DNA of 64,000 nt from Bacillus glycinifermentans (GTDB taxonomy: Bacteria; Bacillota; Bacilli; Bacillales; Bacillaceae), in NCBI RefSeq assembly GCF_001042475.2, contig NZ_LECW02000026.1:54001-118000 (forward strand), written 5' to 3'. Shown piece after piece: positions 35,116 to 42,565 of this stretch (its first letter is position 1; every line of letters starts with the position of its first letter). A program made the position numbers and the translations under genes. Under the pieces are notes generated by a model. That model did not search any database. It was not told where the DNA came from and saw only the letters and a list, made by a program, of their open reading frames with translations.

Positions 35116-36276
35116 ATGATGCGAAGAAAACATATCCGAGATTATCGAAGGAAAACGCCGGATGAACTGCTGGATGAAATCGAACAGCTGAAAAGAGGAC
35201 ATTGGACCATTTATATCGGATCAGCTCCGGGTGTAGGGAAAACGTATCGAATGCTGCAGGAAGCCCATGATGTAAAACGCGAAGGCATAGACGTTGTCAT
35301 CGGTTTGATCGAAACGCATAACCGAACGGAAACGGCCGCATTAATAAAGGATTTAGAGGTCATTCCAAAACGGAAAATTGAATATAAAGGAAAAGTCCTC
35401 GAGGAAATGGATGTTGAAGCGATCATTGAGCGAAAACCCGACCTTGTCATCGTCGATGAACTGGCTCATACGAATGTACCCGGTTCCAAGAATGAAAAAC
35501 GGCACACGGATGTTGAAGAGATTTTGAAAGAAGGCATCAATGTTATGTCTGCGGTCAACATTCAGCATTTTGAAAGCGTTCATGACATCGTACAGCACGT
35601 GACCGGCGTTAAGGTAAGGGAACGGATTCCCGACCGGATTTTAGATCTGGCGAGCGAAGTCATCCTTATCGATGTCACGCCGGAAACCCTGCAGAAGCGC
35701 CTGAAAGAAGGAAAAATTTACGAACAGCATAAAATTCAGCAGGCTTTAACCCATTTTTTCACAAAACATAATTTAGCCGCACTGAGAGAGCTTGCTTTAC
35801 GTGAAGTCGCCGACGATGTAGACGACCGAATGGAACGTACAAACGGGCTGAATGGGAACCATCGTCCAAGAGGAACAAATGAAAAAATATTAGTTTGTGT
35901 ACAGCACCGCAAAAATGCTGAAAGGCTGATCCGCCGCGGTTGGCGAATCGCGAGCCGCTTAAAAGCCGATTTATTTGTTCTGAATGTTTCCCGCAGCACA
36001 ATGGAAAAAATATCGGCTGGCAAAAGAGATCAAATTAAACAATGGATACGGCTTTCTGCACAATTCGGCGCCGAGTTTATTTTTAAAATCGCAAACCAGC
36101 GCCATATTTCAAAGACGATTGCCCATGTAGCAACGGAAAAAAGCATCACGCAAATCGTTCTTGGACAATCTGCGCGTTCGAGATGGGAAGAAATCAGAAA
36201 AGGATCGATCGTAAATACGATCATGCGCCATACCGACGGAATCGATATTCACATCGTTTCTGATGAAAAAAAGTGA
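35116..36276 (+). CDS. kdpD: KdpD N-terminal sensor protein lacking the histidine kinase
   Basis: A 386-residue protein corresponding only to the cytoplasmic input part of KdpD. It has Walker A GSAPGVGKT (about residue 35), Walker B LVIVDELAHTNVPGS (about 113), the rest of the KdpD domain to about residue 235, then a universal-stress-protein (USP) domain (KILVCVQ… to …GSIVNTIMRHT). No membrane segment, GAF, HisKA or HATPase domain follows, and no kdpE is present. In S. aureus the KdpD USP domain binds c-di-AMP. Such short stand-alone KdpD forms occur in Bacillus. It is the last gene of the operon. Confidence 0.92.
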   Translation: MMRRKHIRDYRRKTPDELLDEIEQLKRGHWTIYIGSAPGVGKTYRMLQEAHDVKREGIDVVIGLIETHNRTETAALIKDLEVIPKRKIEYKGKVLEEMDVEAIIERKPDLVIVDELAHTNVPGSKNEKRHTDVEEILKEGINVMSAVNIQHFESVHDIVQHVTGVKVRERIPDRILDLASEVILIDVTPETLQKRLKEGKIYEQHKIQQALTHFFTKHNLAALRELALREVADDVDDRMERTNGLNGNHRPRGTNEKILVCVQHRKNAERLIRRGWRIASRLKADLFVLNVSRSTMEKISAGKRDQIKQWIRLSAQFGAEFIFKIANQRHISKTIAHVATEKSITQIVLGQSARSRWEEIRKGSIVNTIMRHTDGIDIHIVSDEKK

Positions 36277-36297
36277 GATACTCGTCCGGTGCCAGAC

Positions 36298-36330
36298 AAA
36301 AGCGGCGTTTTCAATAACGCCTCTTTTTTT
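36298..36330 (+). terminator. Terminator of the kdp operon
   Basis: GGCGTT/AACGCC hairpin flanked by A-rich and T7 sequence. Confidence 0.85.
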
Positions 36331-36411
36331 GAATTCGATAAGCGATCTCCATAAGTTCTGCACATTTTCGTTCTATGATATTGGCAAATACCATTAGAAG
36401 GAGAGGATGTC

Positions 36412-36969
36412 ATGCGAAAAAAACGATTTGTTCCATCATTGTTTGCAGTTCTTCTTATCGTACTTGGCGCTTGCGGAAACACAAACACGAATCAGGATCA
36501 TGCAACGAAAGGAAACGATGAAGACACGCACGAGATGGATCACAGCAACATGGAGATCCCTAAAGGTTTAAAAGAAGCAAAAAACCCAACATATAAAGTG
36601 GGAACAAAAGCGATCATGAATGCACATCACATGAAAGGCATGAATGGTGCCGAAGCAACGATTACCGGAGCTTATGATACTGCCGTATACGCCGTTTCGT
36701 ATACACCGACCACCGGCGGGAAACGAGTCGAAAACCACAAATGGGTCGTTCAAGAAGATATTAAAGATGCCGGAGATAAGCCTTTCAAACCGGGGGCAAA
36801 AGTAACCTTGGAGGCAAATCATATGAAAGGAATGAAGGGAGCATCCGCCACAATCGATTCGGCAGAAAAAACGACGGTTTATATGGTGGATTATAAGCCG
36901 ACCACCGGCGGTAAAAAAGTAAAAAACCATATGTGGCTGATCGAAAGCGAGCTTTCGCCTGCTGATTAA
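36412..36969 (+). CDS. ydhK: YdhK-like lipoprotein with two DUF1541 repeats
   Basis: A 185-residue lipoprotein. The signal peptide ends in lipobox VLGAC (Cys about residue 21), followed by a His/Met-rich linker (DHATKGNDEDTHEMDHSNM). Two ~55-residue DUF1541 repeats follow, each with HHMKGMNGAEATI or NHMKGMKGASATI and a YTPTTGGK/YKPTTGGK core plus W. The His/Met-rich pattern suggests metal (perhaps copper) contact, but no function is established. It is monocistronic with its own terminator. Confidence 0.87.
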   Translation: MRKKRFVPSLFAVLLIVLGACGNTNTNQDHATKGNDEDTHEMDHSNMEIPKGLKEAKNPTYKVGTKAIMNAHHMKGMNGAEATITGAYDTAVYAVSYTPTTGGKRVENHKWVVQEDIKDAGDKPFKPGAKVTLEANHMKGMKGASATIDSAEKTTVYMVDYKPTTGGKKVKNHMWLIESELSPAD

Positions 36970-36976
36970 ATGAGTC

Positions 36977-37010
36977 AAAAGAGCTTATTCGCCTGAGTAA
37001 GCTCTTTTTT
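36977..37010 (+). terminator. Terminator after ydhK
   Basis: AGAGCTTA…TAAGCTCT hairpin followed by six Ts. Confidence 0.85.
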
Positions 37011-37099
37011 ACTGTGCATTTGCAGCCGGTACAAAGAACGATGAAAAACATGTCCTGACTTAAAGTCTGCTCCTGAATGTATGTAAAAGAAGGGATAAC

Positions 37100-37261
37100 A
37101 TGTCAAATTCAAAAGAACGTTCCGCCGCACAGAAAGCAATCGGAGATGTTGCGCCAAAAACTCGCCGAATTAACCATTTCCTACAGTCCTTTAGGAGCCG
37201 GCCTTCTCAAATGAGCATCATGTTCCAGCGAGGAATAAGTGAAAAGCTGCAAAAGAACTAA
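37100..37261 (+). pseudogene. Carboxymuconolactone-decarboxylase-type remnant
   Basis: A 53-codon frame (GAAGGG upstream) starts MSNSKERSAAQKAIGDVAPK, the typical CMD-family N-terminus. An extra A at 37151-37156 then shifts it: the alternate frame continues KLAELT as expected. The rest is short and unlike the family, so most of the gene has been deleted. It ends against the convergent MFS gene. Confidence 0.45.
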
Positions 37262-38428
37262 ATAGAAAGTGAGATTTCTTTTCTAAATTCCAATTTTCGA
37301 TATAAAAGTGCAAGCATCATCGATGGAATCGTACAAACGATCATTCCGATAAAGGCATATCTTGGCTCAATTTCGTATAAATAGCCGCCGAAAATTGTAA
37401 ACACGGCAGTGCTCCAGCTAAGAGCCAATGCTGAATAAATACCTTGTGCTTTCGGAATCTGCACATGTGAAATGTTCTTTATCAAGTATTTCATAAAAGC
37501 ATAGTGCCCCATAGCAAATGAGCAGGCATGCAAGGTTTGCGCTATACAGAAAACAATTACATTAGGAAAAGCAAATACTAATATCCAACGTACGGAAGAA
37601 CCAAATGCCGCCATTGCAAGCAAGGAGCCTACTGAAAAATTGTGAAATCTCCGGTCTGCAATTGAGAAAAAGATAATTTCTGCAATCACGGCAATGTTAA
37701 TCATTGCACCTATTAAATATTGCGGTGCATGAATTTCTTGTAAAAAGAGATAACCGTAATTGTAATAAGAAGCATGTGCCGCTTGCAGTAAGATGACTAT
37801 AACGAGTACCAAACGAAAGTGCTTGATCCGGAATAATTTTAACATGCTCCCTTTTTGCGTTTGGTCCGCCGGCGGCTTTTTGGACAGAATCACAGGTGCA
37901 GGCATGTAACCGAGACATACCAATACGGCTATACCTAGTAACAGCGCCCATAAAATCACTTCATCTCCCATTATCCCTGTAAAGATGGATAGAAACATGC
38001 CGGCCGAGATGAACCCAATAGATCCCCACTGTCGGCTTCTCCCGTAATGCCTTAATTGGCCGCTTTGCACGAGGGCTCCGGCAGCGCTATCAAGAGCAGG
38101 CATCAATGCCGGGTAAAAAAAATGGAATACTACTGTAACGATAAGTAAGCTGGTAAAGGAGCTTGCCGGAATATAAAACAGAATAGCAACCAGCGTACCG
38201 ATTCCCGCCCCATTCAATAAGGACTTGCTGCTAAACTTCCCTGATAAATAAGGAAAGGCAGCTAATGTGGAAAGGCCTCTTGCAATCAAACCCAAGCTCA
38301 TAATCAAACTGGCTTGAGGAACCGAAATCCCTTTTGTATGAGATCCATCCCGTCCAATAAGGCAGAAATATGCCCCATGTCATAAAAAAACTAAAAAACT
38401 GTATGCTCATCCAGCGATGTGTGTTCAT
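37258..38428 (-). pseudogene. MFS transporter (MFS_1-like), frameshifted near the N-terminus
   Basis: The natural start is ATG 38428 (MNTHRWMSIQFFSFFMTWGIFLPYWTGW, first helix). The frame shifts near 38340 in the segment GGATGGATCTCATAC; the other frame continues HTKGISVPQASLIMSLGLIARGL and 349 further residues, with about eleven more helices, to 37258. The full product would be ~390 residues. The large downstream part is open from ATG 38307 and could be made as an N-truncated protein. It is divergent from a Crp-type regulator across a perfect palindrome. The substrate is unknown. Confidence 0.75.
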
Positions 38429-38475
38429 TCTGCATCCCCCCATCGTTTGCATGTTATCATGTAAACAGACAAAAA

Positions 38476-38495
38476 AATATGAGATATCTCATATT
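38476..38495. promoter_or_regulatory. Perfect 20-bp palindrome between the MFS and Crp-type genes
   Basis: AATATGAGATATCTCATATT is perfectly self-complementary and lies 14 bases before ATG 38509 and 48 bases before the MFS start. It is the obvious operator for control of the divergent pair, probably by the adjacent Crp/Fnr-type protein, although the half-site ATATGAGAT is unlike the Fnr half-site TGTGA. Confidence 0.7.
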
Positions 38496-38508
38496 ATCGG
38501 GGTGGATG

Positions 38509-39180
38509 ATGGAAATCTACAAGGGTGAAAAAAAGCGACAACAGATGGGGAGGCACTCTATTTCGCATTTGTTTTCTTTTCCAGTTGAAGAGTTTATGGA
38601 AGTGCACGAGTATCAACGCGATGAATGGATGATTCGGGAAGGTACGAGAACGGAGTTCCTATTTTACGTAATTGAAGGAAAAGCCAAAATATATGTCACA
38701 CATCAAAATGGGAAAGTTTCCTTAATTAATTTTATCAACGCAAATGATTATATCGGAGAAATGGAATTATTACATGAAGTGTACTATACAAAAGGAGTCC
38801 AAGCATCAACGAAGACCATTTGTTTTGCTCTTCCTATTCACCGCTGTCGCAAACAATTAATGGAAGATGCAAAATTTCTACGTGAATTGACCAAGTTTTT
38901 AAGTATAAAGGCAACACTTATGGCTGCAAAGTACTCCCAAAGCCTTGCCTTTCCGCTTGAACATCGGCTTGCGGATTTTATTTTGCAAACAGCTGATGAA
39001 GGAGTTTATAAGGAGAAACATGTAACAGTTTGTGATTATTTAGGCGTATCCTACCGCCACTTATTATATGTGATGACACAATTTTGCGATAAAGGATATT
39101 TGCAAAAGGAAGGGCGGTATTTTCGTATTAAACAGTACGATTTCTTATATAAACTTACAGAAATGTTGAAAAATAAGTAG
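38509..39180 (+). CDS. Crp/Fnr-family transcriptional regulator (YeiL-like)
   Basis: About 223 residues. The N-terminal cyclic-nucleotide-binding fold is visible (FLFYVIEGKAKIYVTHQNGKVSLINFINANDYIGEMELL). The C-terminal winged HTH is HRLADFILQTADEGVYKEKHVTVCDYLGVSYRHLLYVMTQFCDKGYLQKEGRYFRI. The YVIEGKAKIY and SYRHLLYV pattern fits the YeiL subgroup. No Fnr-type cysteine cluster is present. The start is uncertain (ATG 38506, 38509 or later). It is divergent from the MFS gene and probably controls it. Confidence 0.8.
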   Translation: MEIYKGEKKRQQMGRHSISHLFSFPVEEFMEVHEYQRDEWMIREGTRTEFLFYVIEGKAKIYVTHQNGKVSLINFINANDYIGEMELLHEVYYTKGVQASTKTICFALPIHRCRKQLMEDAKFLRELTKFLSIKATLMAAKYSQSLAFPLEHRLADFILQTADEGVYKEKHVTVCDYLGVSYRHLLYVMTQFCDKGYLQKEGRYFRIKQYDFLYKLTEMLKNK

Positions 39181-39381
39181 CCTTTCAGACAAAATTAAGT
39201 TTTAAAGTAACCCATGGAGTATGGACGGCTTTATGCGACATGATTCATTTTTTATTTTTATACTTATTATGTTGTTTAGTCGAGGCATGGGGGTTAAATC
39301 AAATCGCCGGAGGCTTTCTATTACTTTTTAGCTAATTCAGCCAAAAACCCTTGCGTTAAAGTTCACTTTAAGGTTTAACAT
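39181..39381 (+). promoter_or_regulatory. adhA upstream region with AdhR-type promoter
   Basis: TTGCGT (39351-39356), a 19-bp spacer containing the operator TTAAAGTTCACTTTAA, and TAACAT (39376-39381). The long 19-bp spacer is the hallmark of MerR-activated promoters. The preceding ~170 bases are AT-rich with no recognised feature. Confidence 0.88.
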
Positions 39382-39421
39382 ATTCTTGTATCTTTTGATG
39401 AAGAAAGGGTGGGGTTATATC

Positions 39422-40477
39422 ATGTGTAATCATAAAAGCATACCAAGCCGCGTGCTAAGCACTCCAAGCGCAAAAGCAAAATTCGAACTGACGACGATTG
39501 AGCGGAGAGATTTACGGCCAAATGACGTTTTAATAGATATTAAGTTTAGCGGTATTTGCCATTCTGATATCCATAGTGCTTATGATGAATGGGGCGGCGG
39601 AATCTTCCCGATGGTTCCGGGACATGAAATCGCCGGAGTCGTGACAGCAGTGGGAGGAGACGTTACCAAATTTGCCGTCGGGGACCGCGTCGGCGTCGGC
39701 TGCTTTGTTGATTCCTGCGGAGAATGCGAATACTGCCTGATTGGCGAGGAGCAATTTTGTACAAAAGGCGTAGTCCAAACGTATAATTCATTAGACTACG
39801 ATGGAAATCCGACATACGGCGGCTACAGCCAAAAAATCGTTGTAAAAGAAGATTTCGTCGTCCGCATTCCAGACAATTTGGACTTGGATGAGGCAAGCCC
39901 GCTGCTGTGTGCAGGCATCACCACGTACTCTCCTTTGAAACACTGGAAGGCCGGATCCGGCAAGAAAGTTGCTATTGTGGGAATGGGCGGACTCGGCCAT
40001 GTAGCCATCCAATTCGCGCATGCGATGGGTGCTGAAGTAACGGTCTTGAGCCGGTCTTTGAGTAAGAAAGAGGCGGCCTTGAGTTTTGGCGCAGATCACT
40101 ACTTTGCAACGAGTGATCCGGCTACATTCACTGAGCTGGCCGGCCGTTTTGACCTGATCTTAAACACCGTGTCTGCAAACCTTGACGTTGATGCTTATTT
40201 ATCAATGCTTCGCGTAGACGGAACGCTTGTCAACGTAGGTGCGCCGGCCGAACAGGATCAGTACAGCGTGTTTTCCTTAATCATGGGCCGCCGCAGCATT
40301 GCAGGTTCGCTTGTCGGCGGAATTCGCGAAACACAAGAAATGCTCGACTTTGCCGCAGAGCACGGTGTCGCTCCTAAAATAGAGATCATTCGTGCCGACC
40401 AAGTAGACGAAGCGTATGATCGCGTTCTTCGCAGTGATGTGCGTTATCGATTCGTTATTGACATCTCTACCTTGTAA
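39422..40477 (+). CDS. adhA: Zinc-dependent alcohol/aldehyde dehydrogenase AdhA (NADP-dependent)
   Basis: A 351-residue CAD-type medium-chain dehydrogenase, almost the length of B. subtilis AdhA (349). Catalytic zinc site: [11 protein letters not shown] and GHEIAG; structural zinc cysteines CGECEYC…EQFC; Rossmann motif [18 protein letters not shown]. In B. subtilis it is induced by formaldehyde and methylglyoxal through AdhR. ATG 39422 has GGGTGGGG 7 bases upstream. A terminator follows at 40503-40550. Confidence 0.95.
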   Translation: MCNHKSIPSRVLSTPSAKAKFELTTIERRDLRPNDVLIDIKFSGICHSDIHSAYDEWGGGIFPMVPGHEIAGVVTAVGGDVTKFAVGDRVGVGCFVDSCGECEYCLIGEEQFCTKGVVQTYNSLDYDGNPTYGGYSQKIVVKEDFVVRIPDNLDLDEASPLLCAGITTYSPLKHWKAGSGKKVAIVGMGGLGHVAIQFAHAMGAEVTVLSRSLSKKEAALSFGADHYFATSDPATFTELAGRFDLILNTVSANLDVDAYLSMLRVDGTLVNVGAPAEQDQYSVFSLIMGRRSIAGSLVGGIRETQEMLDFAAEHGVAPKIEIIRADQVDEAYDRVLRSDVRYRFVIDISTL

Positions 40478-40502
40478 TTCAAGAAAAATGCCTTCTATTT
40501 TT

Positions 40503-40550
40503 GATAGAAGATGGGTTCAGCCAATTCAATTGGTTGACCCATCTTTTGCG
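40503..40550 (+). terminator. Terminator after adhA
   Basis: Long imperfect hairpin AGATGGGTTCAGCCAATT/AATTGGTTGACCCATCT then TTTTGCGTTTTTT. Confidence 0.85.
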
Positions 40551-40739
40551 TTTTTTATAGGAAATTTACACGTTTGCTTTCATTCGCGTCAAGCCGAGCC
40601 CATTCCGGACAAAATCTATTTAACGGCAGTATCAAATGGGGAAAATGAGGCAGGCGTACCTCCCGATGTTTTAGATGCTTTCCAATACACCTTGGAAAAC
40701 GGAAAAAACCCTTGCCTTAAAGTCGGCTTTAAAGATTAA
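40551..40739 (+). pseudogene. Unrecognised 3' gene remnant
   Basis: An open frame reading LTAVSNGENEAGVPPDVLDAFQYTLENGKN to a stop at 40737-40739 looks protein-like. It has no start or ribosome site and runs out of the adhA terminator, so it is probably the tail of a lost gene. I do not recognise the family. Its last codons overlap the next AdhR-type promoter. Confidence 0.35.
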
Positions 40740-40742
40740 TCT
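40712..40742 (+). promoter_or_regulatory. AdhR-type promoter upstream of the HPr-like gene
   Basis: TTGCCT (40712-40717), a 19-bp spacer, and TAATCT (40737-40742), with the operator-like CCTTAAAGTCGGCTTTAAAG across the spacer. It matches 16 or more positions of the palindrome upstream of adhR. Confidence 0.75.
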
Positions 40743-40860
40743 AAACGGTATAAGTCTGGCGTGATTGCCTTTAAAAAGGAGGGATGTTTGCCCACAAAAG
40801 TTTTGAATACTGATCAGTAGGTGATCTGGAGACAAAATAAATGTTAACAGGTGAAACATG

Positions 40861-41127
40861 ATGATCGTAAAAAAGCTTATCGTTCAGCTTCCGCGGGGAC
40901 TGCAAGCGAGACATTCGGCTATATTTGTACGAAAGGCATTTACTTTTAAGAGTGTAATCGTTTTAACAAAAACCGGGCGATCCGCGAATGGAAAGGATAT
41001 CATGGAAATTATGAATCCAGCGGTTCAAGAGGGGGACGACATCACCTTAATTACAGATGGAATCGATGAGCAAGCTGCCGCAAAGACCTTGGAAACATTT
41101 CTTTCTTTTTTACAAGAAAAAAGCTGA
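40861..41127 (+). CDS. HPr/Crh-like protein with Gln15 and Asp46
   Basis: An 88-residue HPr-fold protein. The active-site region is GLQARHSAIFV, so the phospho-carrier His15 of HPr is Gln, as in Crh. The regulatory segment is NGKDIMEIM, so the HPr kinase target Ser46 is Asp. Numbering matches HPr when ATG 40861 is used, which AGGTG (7 bases upstream) also favours over ATG 40858. It therefore cannot carry phosphate in the PTS and should not be a kinase substrate; an Asp at 46 mimics P-Ser. It lies between adhA and adhR and has its own AdhR-type promoter. Confidence 0.82.
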   Translation: MIVKKLIVQLPRGLQARHSAIFVRKAFTFKSVIVLTKTGRSANGKDIMEIMNPAVQEGDDITLITDGIDEQAAAKTLETFLSFLQEKS

Positions 41128-41150
41128 TTAACTTATCTTAATCAGCTTTA
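41119..41150. terminator. Bidirectional terminator between the HPr-like gene and adhR
   Basis: AAAGCTGATTAA/TTAATCAGCTTT hairpin overlapping both stop codons. Confidence 0.75.
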
Positions 41151-41527
41151 CTCATTTCTGACTGGTGCTGTTTTTCCAATTGATTGTAGTATTCTATTTT
41201 CACGTCAATTTTTTGAAAAGCCCGATCCAGATCTCTTTGTTTCTCCATCATTTTCTCTTTATGTTTTTCAAGTATCTGTTTGCGGTTCGGGATTGTCCAA
41301 TCTCCTTCTTTTGTCAACTCGACAATCTCGCGTAATTCAGAAAGAGCAATGCCGGTTTTCCGCAGGCAAATCACGAGCTCCAGCCATGTCAAATCATTTT
41401 CATCAAAAATACGGTTTCTATTGGCATCTCTTTTAATAAAGGGGAGAAGACCCTCTTGCTCGTAATACCGGAGCGTATGTGTAGGTAAGCCGACCTTTTC
41501 AGAAACTTCTTTAATAGAATATCCCAT
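41138..41527 (-). CDS. adhR: MerR-family regulator AdhR
   Basis: A 129-residue MerR/NmlR-type activator: winged HTH YSIKEVSEKVGLPTHTLRYYEQEGLLPF at the N-terminus, then a long dimerisation helix and a charged C-terminal coiled coil. ATG 41527 is preceded by GGAGG at proper spacing, so the upstream in-frame extension to 41629 is not used. B. subtilis AdhR senses aldehydes through a single conserved cysteine; here the only Cys candidate is in LVICLRKTG, the equivalent region. It likely controls adhA, the HPr-like gene and itself. Confidence 0.9.
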   Translation of the reverse strand: MGYSIKEVSEKVGLPTHTLRYYEQEGLLPFIKRDANRNRIFDENDLTWLELVICLRKTGIALSELREIVELTKEGDWTIPNRKQILEKHKEKMMEKQRDLDRAFQKIDVKIEYYNQLEKQHQSEMSKAD

Positions 41528-41630
41528 TGCAACCTCCATACTTTCATTATTATCATGTTCCAAAAAATAAAAAGCCCGCGGAAGCAGGGGAAAATCCAGC
41601 AACCGGCTATTTGCTTTGGATTCCAACATT

Positions 41631-41661
41631 ATTATAGACCTTAAAGTAGACTTTAAGGCAA
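41631..41661 (-). promoter_or_regulatory. adhR promoter with perfect AdhR palindrome
   Basis: On the minus strand: TTGCCT (41661-41656), 19-bp spacer, TATAAT (41636-41631). The spacer region contains the perfect 20-bp palindrome CCTTAAAGTAGACTTTAAGG (41639-41658). This is a classical MerR promoter and indicates autoregulation. Confidence 0.92.
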
Positions 41662-42504
41662 ATCGTGTGGAAGATCAGTCAAGAATTCAAAAAGCCCCTT
41701 TTAAATTGGACTTTTGATTCGTAAACAGGCAAAGCTTTTAAGCCAGCAACTTCTTTCTTTAGCCTCGAAGAAGACGGCTCACAGTCATGCTGGTGTGTAT
41801 CCGGAAACACTTGTTCGTGTGCAGGAAAATGATAACCAAAAAACATTTGTAAAATTCCCAAATATTCGCTATCATTGGTTTTAAACCCAATATATGCAGA
41901 GTAACGTTTGTATTGTATGCTAATCATCTGCTTAAAAGGAAAGAGCGGTGAGCATCCGGCCATGTTCCGCAGGCTGTTTGAACTGTCTTCGGCAGCATGT
42001 AGGCGGGAAGATTCAATGAGGAATTAGCCTGAGAATTTTCCGATCGCTGCATGCCAAAGCATAAGCGGTGAAAAACACGTGCTCTGTCTTCCTGTTATGC
42101 GCGGCAGGTGGGAGAAATCTGATTTAGGTAAGCATGAGCAGAATAATATCGAAAGGGCTCACAAACAGTGTTGGGAGCCGTTTTTTCCGGAAGGTATTCG
42201 ACTATTTCCAGGCAGCGCCAGATACCTTGTGTGTGCCGCGCATTTGATCCCCGATCCGAACGCCGCCGGAAGTACTGGAGACCGCAATCTGCAGTTTCAT
42301 ATGTGGAACCGGAGCAGACACCATCTTCCCTTTAGGCACTCGCACCTGAAGAACTTGGGTTTTCAGATGGTCATCAGGATATGCAAAATGGTTTTGACTT
42401 TGAACATCCGGAAACAGAAATTGCAAAAACGATCATTGCCGAAGAACAGAACTCATCAAAACACAGCGGAAGAAAAGAAGGCGATAATTCGCATCAAGAA
42501 ATTT
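41662..42504. other. Region without a supportable gene, upstream of the valine operon
   Basis: Several open frames occur here (41679-41963 minus, 42079-42510 plus, 42202-42426 minus) but none has both a ribosome site and a recognisable family. The base composition is coding-like in places, so a decayed regulator gene is possible. I found no terminator or repeat that would explain the gap. Confidence 0.3.
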
Positions 42505-42519
42505 ATGTAAGCGTTTTCT
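42505..42519. promoter_or_regulatory. cre site upstream of the valine-degradation operon
   Basis: ATGTAAGCGTTTTCT matches WTGNAANCGNWNNCW at all positions and lies 46 bases before the first gene. CcpA repression of branched-chain catabolism in glucose is expected. Confidence 0.82.
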
Positions 42520-42565
42520 TTTTTTCTTCAACCATTATTCATGAGCGGAAGCGAGGAGGAAAGCG

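Noticed and set aside
40766..40830. Very short ORF (TTG, about 10 codons) behind AAAAAGGAGGG, downstream of the third AdhR-type promoter
   Set aside because: The ribosome site is strong, but the peptide is too short to support as a gene; it could be a leader peptide or a remnant.
42202..42426. 74-codon minus-strand ORF before the valine operon
   Set aside because: No ribosome site and no recognisable family; kept only as part of an unassigned region.
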